Source of the DNA: an uncultured Eggerthellaceae bacterium
Lineage (GTDB): Bacteria; Actinomycetota; Coriobacteriia; Coriobacteriales; Eggerthellaceae
DNA: 64,000 bases
Reading direction: 5' to 3'
Assembly: GCA_934617425.1 (NCBI GenBank)
Contig: CAKTUD010000006.1
Location: 35,805 to 99,804 of the forward strand
Shown here: positions 1 through 8,215 of the stretch, piece by piece
How the letters are laid out: every line of letters begins with the position of its first letter
Position numbering within the stretch: the stretch's first letter is position 1
Translations under genes and position numbers: made by a program
The notes under the pieces: generated by a model
Seen by the model: only the letters and a program-made list of their open reading frames with translations
Databases searched by the model: none
Told to the model about the DNA's origin: nothing

Positions 1-191
1 ACAGCACCTCCAAGGAGATTCTCGATCTCATGGAGAGCGTCAACCGTGATTTTGGGTGCACTATCGTCGTCGTCACGCACAACAACGCCATCGCCGGCAT
101 GGCTGACCGCGTGCTGCGTCTGCACGATGGTGCTTTGGTGGAAAACCGCGTGAACGAAAACCCTGTTCCTGCGCGCGAGCTTGAATGGTAG
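1..191 (+). CDS. ABC transporter ATP-binding protein, C-terminal fragment
   Basis: The window opens inside this gene, so only about the last 62 codons are visible, ending with TAG at 189-191. The visible part has the stretch TIVVVTHNN, which carries the H-loop histidine of an ABC ATPase, followed by a short tail (ADRVLRL, then GALVENRVNENP). This is typical of the LolD/MacB-type ATPases that pair with FtsX-type permeases. The stop lies 6 nt before the ATG of such a permease at 198, so the two very likely form one operon and one transporter. Substrate is unknown. Walker A, Walker B and signature motifs lie upstream of the window. Confidence 0.85.
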   Translation, partial: STSKEILDLMESVNRDFGCTIVVVTHNNAIAGMADRVLRLHDGALVENRVNENPVPARELEW

Positions 192-197
192 GCCGCC

Positions 198-2807
198 ATG
201 TCGCCTTTATCAAAGCGCTTCCCGCGCGAGCTTAAGAACAATATCGGCAAGTATCTGGGGATATTCTTGCTGATGGGAGTTGCCATCGCTTTGACCTCGG
301 GCTTTCTGCTCGCCGCTCATTCGATTACGGTGATTACCGGCAATATGCGCGATGCCTACACCATCGAAGACGGTCGGTTCACCACTTCGTTCGAAGCGAC
401 TGACGCCCAGCTTGAGGCCGTGGAGGATGCTGCCGACTCCGTTGGCGGCATCGATATTTACAAGAACTATTCGTTTGACGCTGATCTCACGGGCATAGCC
501 GACGAGAGCCATGGTAAGACCCTGCGTGTGTACGAGCATCGCACGAAAGTCGATCTAGCGGCTTATGCCGAAGGCGTTGTCCCCGAGGGCAGCGACGAGA
601 TCGCGATCGACCGCGTGTTCGCCAAGAACAACGATATCGCCGTGGGCGACAGAGTTAAGCTCGACGACCGCGAATTTAAGGTTGTCGGCATTATGACGCT
701 GGCCGATAACCAAGCGCTGTTCGAAAACAACTCCGACTTCACGGTGAATACGCTGGGCTTTGGCGTGGCCGAGGTGTCTCCCGGGGGGATGAACGTCCTC
801 GTTTCCGGCGGACGTCAGCCAAGCTACACCTATTCGTATTGTTTCTCTGATCGCGATTTGAGCATTGCAGAGCGTACCGATGTCGAAAAAGATATGGTTC
901 GTGCGCTTTCCGATGCCGGCGCGAATGTGGAAGACCTTACCGACGCCGAGTCGAACCAGGGGATCGGCTATGCAGCCGACGACGTCGAGGGCGACTCCAC
1001 GATGTGGACCGTGCTCTTGTATATGATCATCGCCATCATGGCGTTTGTCTTCGTTGTGCTCACGGCTAATACCATCGAAGAGGAAAGCGCTGTTATCGGC
1101 ACGCTTTTAGCAAGCGGCTACAACCGCCGCGAGCTCGTGATCCATTATCTGACCCTCCCGGTGCTCGTGGGCGTTGCAGCGGCTGTTTTGGGTAACGTGG
1201 CAGGGTTCACCTTCATGAGCGAGCCCATGCGCGATTTGTACTATGGCTCGTACAGCTTGCCGCCGTATTATGCCACGTGGAGCTGGTCGGTGTTTGTTCA
1301 GACGACGGTGGTTCCCTTGGTTGTGCTCATCGGCATCACCCTTATCGGTCTTATCAGCAAGATGGGCCGCACGCCGTTGCAGTTCCTTCGCCATGAGATC
1401 GGAAAATCTGACACGAAACGCGGGGTGTCGCTGCCTGAGCGTCTTGGTTTCACGGCGCGTTTCAGATTGCGTGTGTTTTTGCGAAATCTGGGCAATTTCG
1501 TGACGCTGTTTGTAGGGATCGGTTTTGCGAGCCTGCTTCTGCTGTTTTCGTTGGCGGTATTGCCGACCATGACGCATTACGCGGAAAACCTGCGCAGCAA
1601 TGTGGTCTCCGAGCATCAATACTCGCTTAAAGCCCCTCTCGAGCTTGCCGGTAGCGCTGACGATCGCGAGGCGTGGGCCGATGTCGACCAGCTGCAGCGC
1701 GTCGAGGGAAGCAAGCTTGACGCAGCCGAGGATGCTGCCGACGCCCTTGAAGCCGCAGCCGATGAACTTTCGGCGAATCCATCGCTTAGCACCATGCAGA
1801 CCGTCCAAGATGCGCAGGATGCTTTCTACGCATCTATCGACGATATCGCAAGCGATTTGGGCAAAACGCGCGATGACGTGATCGACATGGTTGAGAAAGT
1901 CGCCGACCTCGATACCGATTCGGACGATGTCCACCCCGTGAACACCACGGATAACGGCGCGAAGATCGACCAAGCCGAGAAATACGCCGTTTATGCGCTT
2001 GATTACGACCGCGGCGAAGGCAACGGAACCGAGCAGATAAGCATTTATGGCGTATCGGAAGATTCGCATTATTGGGATGGCCTTGATGTGGGCGATGGTC
2101 GGATCGTGTTCGGCGGAGGGTTGATTGACAAGTTCGGCTTCTCGAGCGGGCAAAGCATCGCGCTGTATGACAAATATGAGGACAAGACCTATAACGTTGT
2201 CTTCGACGGCGACGTTTGGGGCACGAAGTCGGACATGGCCATCTACATGAGTTTGGCCGACTTCAACAAGTTCTTCGACAACGATGCCGCATATTTCAAC
2301 GGGTATGCTTCCGACGAAACGCTCGACCTCGACCAGCGTTATCTCGCGAGCGATCTGACGCCTTCCGACATGGACGCCATCGGCGATCAGTTCGTGAACA
2401 TGATGGATGACATGATCGGCATGCTCGTGGGGCTTTCGGTGTTCATCTTCCTGATCTTTATGTACTTGCTCACGAAATCAGTGATAGATCGTTCGGCGCG
2501 TTCCATTAGCTATATGAAGGTTTTCGGCTATCGCGACAGTGAAATCAGCAAACTTTACGTGCGCTCGATCACGTTGACCGTTGTGGTTTCGTTGCTTTTG
2601 TGCCAGCCGCTTATCATCGGGGGGCTGACGCTTATCTTTAAGGCCATGCTGCTGTCCTATAGCGGCAACATCGAGATATTCGTGCCAATGTATGCGATCA
2701 TCGAGACGGTTTTGTTCGGCTTCGCAACCTATCTGGTTGTAGCGTTGCTGCATACCCGTCGCATCAAGAAGGTGCCGCTTGCGCTTGCTTTGAAAGTGCA
2801 AGAATAG
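198..2807 (+). CDS. FtsX-family ABC transporter permease, 869 aa
   Basis: Large membrane protein with the two-repeat layout of FtsX/MacB-like permeases. The first transmembrane helix is near residues 19-41, followed by an extracytoplasmic domain to about 265. Three helices follow between about 268 and 390, then a second-repeat helix near 430-458. A second extracytoplasmic domain (about 460-735) has an Ala/Asp/Glu-rich segment near 505-530 that looks like a coiled coil. Three C-terminal helices end the protein. It follows the ATPase gene with 6 nt between them, so it is probably the membrane half of that transporter. Members of this family export lipids, peptides or drugs, or transmit signals mechanically; nothing here fixes the substrate. 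A terminator follows the stop. Confidence 0.85.
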   Translation: MSPLSKRFPRELKNNIGKYLGIFLLMGVAIALTSGFLLAAHSITVITGNMRDAYTIEDGRFTTSFEATDAQLEAVEDAADSVGGIDIYKNYSFDADLTGIADESHGKTLRVYEHRTKVDLAAYAEGVVPEGSDEIAIDRVFAKNNDIAVGDRVKLDDREFKVVGIMTLADNQALFENNSDFTVNTLGFGVAEVSPGGMNVLVSGGRQPSYTYSYCFSDRDLSIAERTDVEKDMVRALSDAGANVEDLTDAESNQGIGYAADDVEGDSTMWTVLLYMIIAIMAFVFVVLTANTIEEESAVIGTLLASGYNRRELVIHYLTLPVLVGVAAAVLGNVAGFTFMSEPMRDLYYGSYSLPPYYATWSWSVFVQTTVVPLVVLIGITLIGLISKMGRTPLQFLRHEIGKSDTKRGVSLPERLGFTARFRLRVFLRNLGNFVTLFVGIGFASLLLLFSLAVLPTMTHYAENLRSNVVSEHQYSLKAPLELAGSADDREAWADVDQLQRVEGSKLDAAEDAADALEAAADELSANPSLSTMQTVQDAQDAFYASIDDIASDLGKTRDDVIDMVEKVADLDTDSDDVHPVNTTDNGAKIDQAEKYAVYALDYDRGEGNGTEQISIYGVSEDSHYWDGLDVGDGRIVFGGGLIDKFGFSSGQSIALYDKYEDKTYNVVFDGDVWGTKSDMAIYMSLADFNKFFDNDAAYFNGYASDETLDLDQRYLASDLTPSDMDAIGDQFVNMMDDMIGMLVGLSVFIFLIFMYLLTKSVIDRSARSISYMKVFGYRDSEISKLYVRSITLTVVVSLLLCQPLIIGGLTLIFKAMLLSYSGNIEIFVPMYAIIETVLFGFATYLVVALLHTRRIKKVPLALALKVQE

Positions 2808-2844
2808 AGGCGTGGGCTTATACATTGCGGTTTTACGCACTGTG

Positions 2845-2872
2845 ACGGGAGGGGCGAGCCCCTCCCGTTTTT
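2845..2872 (+). terminator. Rho-independent terminator of the FtsX-type transporter operon
   Basis: Perfect 10-bp GC-rich stem (2845-2854 with 2859-2868), loop CGAG, followed by TTTTCT. It lies 38 nt after the permease stop. Confidence 0.9.
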
Positions 2873-2905
2873 CTATCTTGCGGATTTGCAGCTGCGGGCA
2901 GGCAA

Positions 2906-2932
2906 CAAAAAAAGCCACCTGAAGGTGGCTTT
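2906..2932 (-). terminator. Terminator of the minus-strand tRNA-Asp gene
   Basis: Inverted repeat 2911-2920 / 2923-2932 (core GCCACCT / AGGTGGC). Read on the minus strand it is followed by a run of seven T (plus-strand A run 2906-2912). It begins 9 nt past the tRNA 3' end. Confidence 0.85.
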
Positions 2933-2940
2933 AAATTCAA

Positions 2941-3017
<77 letters not shown>

Positions 3018-3051
3018 ATTGCGTCTTGCTCCTTCCGAAGCAGCGAAGTGA

Positions 3052-3080
3052 ATTTTATAGGAGTGGAAGCTAATATGCAA
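3052..3080 (-). promoter_or_regulatory. Predicted sigma-70 promoter for tRNA-Asp
   Basis: On the minus strand: TTGCAT (-35, plus 3075-3080), 17-nt spacer, TAAAAT (-10, plus 3052-3057). This places the start about 30 nt upstream of the mature tRNA 5' end at 3017. Confidence 0.6.
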
Positions 3081-3339
3081 CAGTTATTTTTGAAATCGCT
3101 TCCAAAAATTGAAGATTATATGAATACACCAGTTCACGCGTTTGTTTGATTTTATAAGAGGCTGAACAGCGAGCGTGCAGGCGACGTTTTGTTGTCAACG
3201 GAAAGTTTTCGGTTTCTCGATCGCGCGCCTCTTTGAGGTATAGAAGATAGCGGACTATTTATCGACTCGGGAAAATCGACTTCGAAACGAGTCTGATTCT
3301 TTAGCAAATCGAACTTCATTGCCGCAAGGAGGCGCCGTC
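3081..3339 (+). promoter_or_regulatory. Leader and promoter region of the ABC exporter operon
   Basis: AT-richer gap of about 260 nt before the exporter genes, with no coding potential I can support. It contains an inverted repeat GACTCG (3264-3269) / CGAGTC (3288-3293) with an 18-nt spacer, which could be an operator for a local regulator or a weak hairpin. I see no confident -35/-10 pair. Confidence 0.3.
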
Positions 3340-5412
3340 GTGCGCGTAATCAAATATTTCAAAGGACATGTTGGCGCCGTGGCGTTGGTTGTGTTGTTGC
3401 TGGCTGCCCAGGCTTTCTGCGACTTGTCGCTGCCAAATTACACTGCGAAGTTGGTGGACGTGGGCATTCAGCAGTCGGGCGTCGAAGACGCCGCACCTAC
3501 CGCGCTCACCGAAGAGGCTTATCAAGCTTTGTCTGCGTCCCTTTTGGGTGATGAGGCTGCTTTGCTCGAAAGAGCTTATCCGGCGGGCGATGACGGTTTG
3601 CGCTATCTAAGCGAATTCGGATACGCAAACCGAACGGATCTCGACAAGGCGATGTCTTTACCGCTTATTTCTTACGAATATGGCATTCCCGCCCAAGCCA
3701 TCGATTCGCAAAACGAGAGCATGGTTGAACAGCAAGCTATCGCCGCGGCGGTAAAGGAATACCAGGCCGCCGGCGTCGATACATCCGAGTTGCAGATGTC
3801 GTATTTGCTTCGTACGGGTACCGCGATGATGGGTTTTGTTGCGGCTAGCGTGTTGATAGCTGCTCTTGTGGGGCTCATCGCGGCACGTACGGGTGCTGCG
3901 ATCGGTCGCGATCTGCGCTCAAAACTCTTCGCGAAAGTCGTTTCTTTTTCTGATGCCGAGGTGCAGAGGTTTTCGGCCGCGTCGCTCATAACGCGCGGCA
4001 CCAACGACGTCCAGCAGATCCAGCAGATGGCGGTTATGTCGCTGCGCATGATTTTGTATGCCCCCATATTGGCTATAGGTGGCATCGTCATGGTTGCGCG
4101 TACCGATCTTTCTATGGGCTGGATAATCATTTTGGGAATCGTCGCGGTGATGCTTGTCGTCGCGGTGCTTTTCAAAGTGGCCATGCCTAAGTTCAAGGTT
4201 ATGCAGAAGCTGGTCGATAGGGTTAACCTGGTTGCCCGCGAGATGCTTACGGGTGTGTCGGTCGTACGTGCGTTTGGCCAGCAGGGTGCCGAGCAACAGC
4301 GTTTCGATGGGGCGAGCCGTGCCCTTATGTCCACGCAGCTGTTCACCAATCGCGTGATGACGTTCATGATGCCGGCGATGATGCTTATCATGAACGGGGT
4401 TTCGGTGCTTATCGTGTGGGTGGGCGGTAGCTCCATCGATGCCGGCACGATGCAAACAGGCGACATGATCGCGTTCATCACATATTCGATGGTGGTCATC
4501 ATGGGATTTTTGATGCTGGGCATGCTGGCCATCATCATCCCACGAGCCGATGTGTCGGCCCAGCGCATCGACGAGGTGCTGGGCACCGACTCCTCCGTTG
4601 CCGACCCCGCATCCGATGCCTGCCGGCAAGGCCTTTGCGCGAAGGGGTCCGAAGGGGCCGAGATCGCCTTTAAGCATGTTTGCTTTAGATACGACGATTC
4701 GGCGGAGAACGTGCTCGCCGACATCGATTTCGTAGCAGAGGCGGGGAAGACCACGGCGATTATCGGCCCCACAGGTTCGGGTAAGTCCACGCTTTTGAAG
4801 CTCATCGAGCGCTTTTACGACGTGACCGAAGGCAGCGTGGAGATAGACGGCGTCGACGTGCGTGATGTTTCGCAGCATGATCTTCGTGCTCAGTTGGGTT
4901 ATGTCCCGCAGCGGGCATTCTTGTTCTCGGGGACGGTGCGCTCGAACGTCGCTGCTTTTGACGAATCGTGCCCCGATGAGGTTGTCGAGCGCGCTTTGGA
5001 TATCGCCCAAGCGACTGATTTCGTGTCGGCGCTGCCCGATGGCGTTGACGCCTCCATCACCCAAGGGGGCACTAACGTTTCTGGCGGGCAGCGTCAGCGT
5101 TTGTCCATCGCCCGCGCACTGGCGGTTCCTGCCCGTGCCTATCTATTTGACGATAGTTTCTCGGCTCTCGACTACAAAACCGACGCAGCGCTGCGCCGTG
5201 CGCTTTCAACGCAGATGGCGGGGAAGACCGTTGTCATCGTCGCGCAGCGCATAGCGACGGTTCTCCATGCCGATAAGATCGTCGTTCTCGATGACGGCGT
5301 TGTGGTTGGCCAGGGCACGCATGATCAGCTTATGGATGCCTGCGAAACCTATCGCGAGATTGCATGCTCGCAGCTATCGGAGGAAGAGCTGAAAGGGGGT
5401 GGTGCTGCATGA
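3340..5412 (+). CDS. ABC exporter half-transporter with degenerate ATP site, 690 aa
   Basis: Type IV ABC exporter half: six-helix membrane domain (about residues 1-330, with a large loop after helix 1) and a nucleotide-binding domain. GTG at 3340 is chosen as start because AAGGAGG at 3326-3332 sits 7 nt ahead; an in-frame TTG at 3319 would place that ribosome site inside the gene. The NBD has an intact Walker A (GPTGSGKST) and signature (VSGGQRQR). However, Walker B reads LFDDSFSALD, with Asp instead of the catalytic Glu, and the H-loop reads AQR instead of AHR. This is the pattern of the non-catalytic half of heterodimeric exporters such as BmrC or TM287. The partner gene starts in a 4-nt ATGA overlap. 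Probable multidrug or lipid export; substrate unknown. Confidence 0.9.
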   Translation: MRVIKYFKGHVGAVALVVLLLAAQAFCDLSLPNYTAKLVDVGIQQSGVEDAAPTALTEEAYQALSASLLGDEAALLERAYPAGDDGLRYLSEFGYANRTDLDKAMSLPLISYEYGIPAQAIDSQNESMVEQQAIAAAVKEYQAAGVDTSELQMSYLLRTGTAMMGFVAASVLIAALVGLIAARTGAAIGRDLRSKLFAKVVSFSDAEVQRFSAASLITRGTNDVQQIQQMAVMSLRMILYAPILAIGGIVMVARTDLSMGWIIILGIVAVMLVVAVLFKVAMPKFKVMQKLVDRVNLVAREMLTGVSVVRAFGQQGAEQQRFDGASRALMSTQLFTNRVMTFMMPAMMLIMNGVSVLIVWVGGSSIDAGTMQTGDMIAFITYSMVVIMGFLMLGMLAIIIPRADVSAQRIDEVLGTDSSVADPASDACRQGLCAKGSEGAEIAFKHVCFRYDDSAENVLADIDFVAEAGKTTAIIGPTGSGKSTLLKLIERFYDVTEGSVEIDGVDVRDVSQHDLRAQLGYVPQRAFLFSGTVRSNVAAFDESCPDEVVERALDIAQATDFVSALPDGVDASITQGGTNVSGGQRQRLSIARALAVPARAYLFDDSFSALDYKTDAALRRALSTQMAGKTVVIVAQRIATVLHADKIVVLDDGVVVGQGTHDQLMDACETYREIACSQLSEEELKGGGAA

Positions 5413-7370
5413 GCGAGCGCGACGATATCCAAGAACGCGAATTGCGAGAAGCCAAGGCGAAGCGGGAGGCTCGCCGCTCGCGTGGGCCACGCGGTCCGCA
5501 TGGCGGTATGCGGACCGCTGAGAAGCCGCGCGACTTCAAAGGAACTATATCAAAATTGGTGCATTTCCTGGGGCGTTTCAAGGCTTTGCTGTTCGTAGCG
5601 CTTTTGTTCGCCGTGGGTTCCACTGTCTTCAACATCGTGGGGCCAAAGGTGCTCTCCGGTGCCACCACCGAGTTATTCAACGGCATCATGGCGAAGGTTC
5701 AGGGCACAGGTGACATCGATTTTGACGTTATCGGCAAGATTTTGCTGTTCACGTTGGGGCTCTACTTGCTTTCGGCCGCATGTTCGTTTGTGCAGGGCTG
5801 GGTGCTCACCTATATTTCGCAGAAAACCTGTTACGAATTCCGCCGCGAGATCGCTCAGAAGATAGACCGCTTGCCTGTGGGTTATTTTGAAAAAACGAGC
5901 ACTGGCGACACGCTTTCGCGCATCACGAACGACGTCGACACTTTGGGCCAGAGTCTTAATCAAGGCATTTCACAGCTGATTTCTTCGGCCACCACCATCG
6001 TTGGCGTGCTTGTCATGATGTTCTATATCAACGCCGTCATGGCGTTGGTCGCATTGCTGATCGTTCCTGTTTCGCTCGTGCTGGTGAAGGTGACAGTGGG
6101 GCGTTCTCAAAAGTATTTTTACCAGCAACAGGCGAATCTGGGCGAAATCGATGGCATGATCGAGGAGACGTTCTCGGGCCATACGGTGGTGAAGGCGTTC
6201 AACTTGGAAGAGAAATCGCTGAAATCCTTTGACGAGACCAACGGTAAGCTATACGAGTCGGCCTGGAAATCGCAGTTCTTAAGCGGACTCATGAAGCCGG
6301 CGATGGATTTCGTGGGCAATCTGAGCTATGTGGTTGTCGCCGTGATGGGCGGCGTGTTCGCTTCGCGCGGGATCATCACCGTGGGCGATATCCAGGCGTT
6401 CATTCAGTACGTGAAGAATTTCACGCAGCCTATCACGCAGTTGGCGCAGGTGTCCAACGTCTTGCAGCAAACGGCTGCTTCGGCTGAGCGTGTGTTCGAG
6501 TTTTTAGACGCCGAGGAGACTTCGGAAGAAGTCTCCGACAGCGTCCTTCGGCTTGGCGCGCCCGAGGAGACTTCGGAAGAAGTCTCCGACAAGTCCCCGG
6601 CTGCGCCCGTTGTTGCGCTTGCGGCGCTTCCTGCCGACGTGGAATTCGATCACGTGCGTTTCGGCTACGACCCATCGTCTCCGGTCATCAAGAACTTCAC
6701 CGCTAAGGTGAGAGAGGGGCAAACCGTCGCCTTGGTCGGCCCTACCGGTGCGGGCAAGACAACCATGGTGAAGCTGCTCATGCGCTTCTACGATGTGCAG
6801 GGCGGCGCCATCCGTATCGGGGGACACGACCTACGCGAATTCTTGCACGACGAGGTGTGCTCTCAGTTCGGCATTGTGCTGCAGGATACGTGGCTTTTCA
6901 ACGGGACGATCCGCGAGAACATCCGTTTCGGCAACCCCGATGCGACCGATGATGAAGTGGAGCAGGCGGCGCGCATGGCCTATGCCCATCATTTCATCGA
7001 AACGCTGCCGGGCGGCTACGATTGCGTCATCAACGAGGATGCCAGCAATGTTTCCCAGGGGCAACGCCAGCTGCTCACCATAGCGCGTGCTTTCTTGGCG
7101 AATCGCCGCATGCTCATCCTCGACGAGGCGACTTCTTCGGTCGATACGCGAACCGAAGAGCGTATCCAGGAGGCGATGGATAATCTGATGCGCGGTCGCA
7201 CGTCGTTCGTCATAGCGCACAGGCTCTCCACTATCAAAAACGCCGATCTCATCTTGGTTGTGCGCGATGGCGATATCGTCGAACAGGGCACTCATGAAGA
7301 GCTGCTCGAGCAGCGCGGCTTCTATGCCGATTTGTACAATTCCCAATTTGCGGACGTTATGGATTCGTAG
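5409..7370 (+). CDS. ABC exporter half-transporter, catalytic partner, 653 aa
   Basis: Starts at ATG 5409 overlapping the previous stop (ATGA) with an AAAGGGGG ribosome site, so translation is probably coupled. The N-terminus is Arg/Lys-rich (GPRGPHGG), then come a six-helix exporter domain and an NBD. Walker A is GPTGAGKTT, Walker B LILDEATSSVD has the catalytic Glu, and the H-loop is AHR. The signature is degenerate (VSQGQRQ). Combined with the degenerate Walker B and H-loop of the partner, this leaves one consensus and one degenerate ATP site, as known for heterodimeric exporters. Between the membrane domain and the NBD (about residues 366-400) lies an unusual linker with two copies of EETSEEVSD, encoded by the palindromic repeats listed separately. 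Confidence 0.92.
   Translation: MSERDDIQERELREAKAKREARRSRGPRGPHGGMRTAEKPRDFKGTISKLVHFLGRFKALLFVALLFAVGSTVFNIVGPKVLSGATTELFNGIMAKVQGTGDIDFDVIGKILLFTLGLYLLSAACSFVQGWVLTYISQKTCYEFRREIAQKIDRLPVGYFEKTSTGDTLSRITNDVDTLGQSLNQGISQLISSATTIVGVLVMMFYINAVMALVALLIVPVSLVLVKVTVGRSQKYFYQQQANLGEIDGMIEETFSGHTVVKAFNLEEKSLKSFDETNGKLYESAWKSQFLSGLMKPAMDFVGNLSYVVVAVMGGVFASRGIITVGDIQAFIQYVKNFTQPITQLAQVSNVLQQTAASAERVFEFLDAEETSEEVSDSVLRLGAPEETSEEVSDKSPAAPVVALAALPADVEFDHVRFGYDPSSPVIKNFTAKVREGQTVALVGPTGAGKTTMVKLLMRFYDVQGGAIRIGGHDLREFLHDEVCSQFGIVLQDTWLFNGTIRENIRFGNPDATDDEVEQAARMAYAHHFIETLPGGYDCVINEDASNVSQGQRQLLTIARAFLANRRMLILDEATSSVDTRTEERIQEAMDNLMRGRTSFVIAHRLSTIKNADLILVVRDGDIVEQGTHEELLEQRGFYADLYNSQFADVMDS
6511..6591 (+). 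repeat. Tandem pair of in-frame palindromic mini-elements in the ABC exporter gene
   Basis: Two identical 30-bp copies (6511-6540 and 6562-6591) spaced 51 bp, that is 17 codons. Each contains a perfect palindrome with 9-bp arms (GGAGACTTC / GAAGTCTCC; 6515-6523 with 6528-6536, and 6566-6574 with 6579-6587) around a GGAA loop. Read in frame each gives [A/P]-EETSEEVSD. They fall in the flexible linker between membrane domain and NBD, where an insertion is tolerated. A related pair sits in mfd at 33001-33097. Confidence 0.9.
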
Positions 7371-7465
7371 ACCGAGAGACGTTTAGCGGCGATAATTAAA
7401 CTACCTATGATTATCCCCGATCGCGCGTTTGCGATGTGCTTACGTGCTATTAAGGAAATGATGAC

Positions 7466-8206
7466 ATGTCCCCCCAAACGGGATATTACACATACGATTC
7501 TACCGTCGGTGCCGACTCCGTTGCCGGTGCTGCCGCGACGCCGGGCGTGCATCGCATTGCCGCATTTGACTTCGACGGTACTAGCATGGACGGAAATTCC
7601 CCTGTTCAATTGGTGCTTTATCTAGCGAAAAAGAACATGCTCTCCAATTTGGATGCGCTGCGCATCGGTTTGTGGGCTCTGCGCTATAAGCTCCGTCTTC
7701 CTCAGGACGAGGCTTGGGTACGCGGTATGGTTTTTCGTGCTTTCGAGGGCAAGCCGGTGGATGAGGTCGACCGGTTTTTGTACGACTTTTACGACGAGGA
7801 GATAGCCCCGCGTTTTCGCGCGGCGGCCGATGCTGCTATGCAACGTCATCATATGGCGGGCGATACAGTGCTGGTGGTTTCGGCCACCTTTGAGCCGATT
7901 GTGCGCCGCGCTATGGAGACGCATCCGATTGATGGCCAAGTGAGCACGCGCATGTGCATCGAAAACGGCGTTTACACACGTCGCGTGGACGGTTTGCCCG
8001 TCGAGGGCGATCAAAAGCTCGTTGCTATCAAAGAGTGGTGCGATGCCGCTTATGGCGAGGGAAATTGGGAGCTTGCTTACGCATATGGCGATCATCATTC
8101 CGACCGCCCCATGCTCGACGCTGCAGAGAACGCCTTCGCCGTCAATCCCGATTGCCCTTTGTCGCGCACCGCGAAACAAAAGAAATGGACGGTCCTCGAG
8201 TGGTAG
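7466..8206 (+). CDS. HAD-IB family phosphatase (SerB-like), 246 aa
   Basis: HAD hydrolase of the phosphoserine phosphatase-like IB subfamily. Motif I is FDFDGT near residue 34, with the nucleophile Asp. A helical C1 cap follows. Motif II is VVSATF, the motif III lysine is in EGDQK, and motif IV is YGDHHSDRPM. Family members hydrolyse small phosphomonoesters; the exact substrate cannot be read from sequence. The first 30 residues before motif I are an unusual Ser/Ala/Gly-rich lead. ATG 7466 has AAGGA at 7452-7456. The next gene starts 10 nt after the stop, so they are probably co-transcribed. Confidence 0.85.
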   Translation: MSPQTGYYTYDSTVGADSVAGAAATPGVHRIAAFDFDGTSMDGNSPVQLVLYLAKKNMLSNLDALRIGLWALRYKLRLPQDEAWVRGMVFRAFEGKPVDEVDRFLYDFYDEEIAPRFRAAADAAMQRHHMAGDTVLVVSATFEPIVRRAMETHPIDGQVSTRMCIENGVYTRRVDGLPVEGDQKLVAIKEWCDAAYGEGNWELAYAYGDHHSDRPMLDAAENAFAVNPDCPLSRTAKQKKWTVLEW

Positions 8207-8215
8207 GAGGCTGTA

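Noticed and set aside
1690..1780. Ala/Asp/Glu-rich GCCGAGGATGCTGCC-type stretch in the FtsX-type gene as a further copy of the palindromic element
   Set aside because: It shares GCCGAGGA by chance but lacks the 9-bp arms and the downstream flank.
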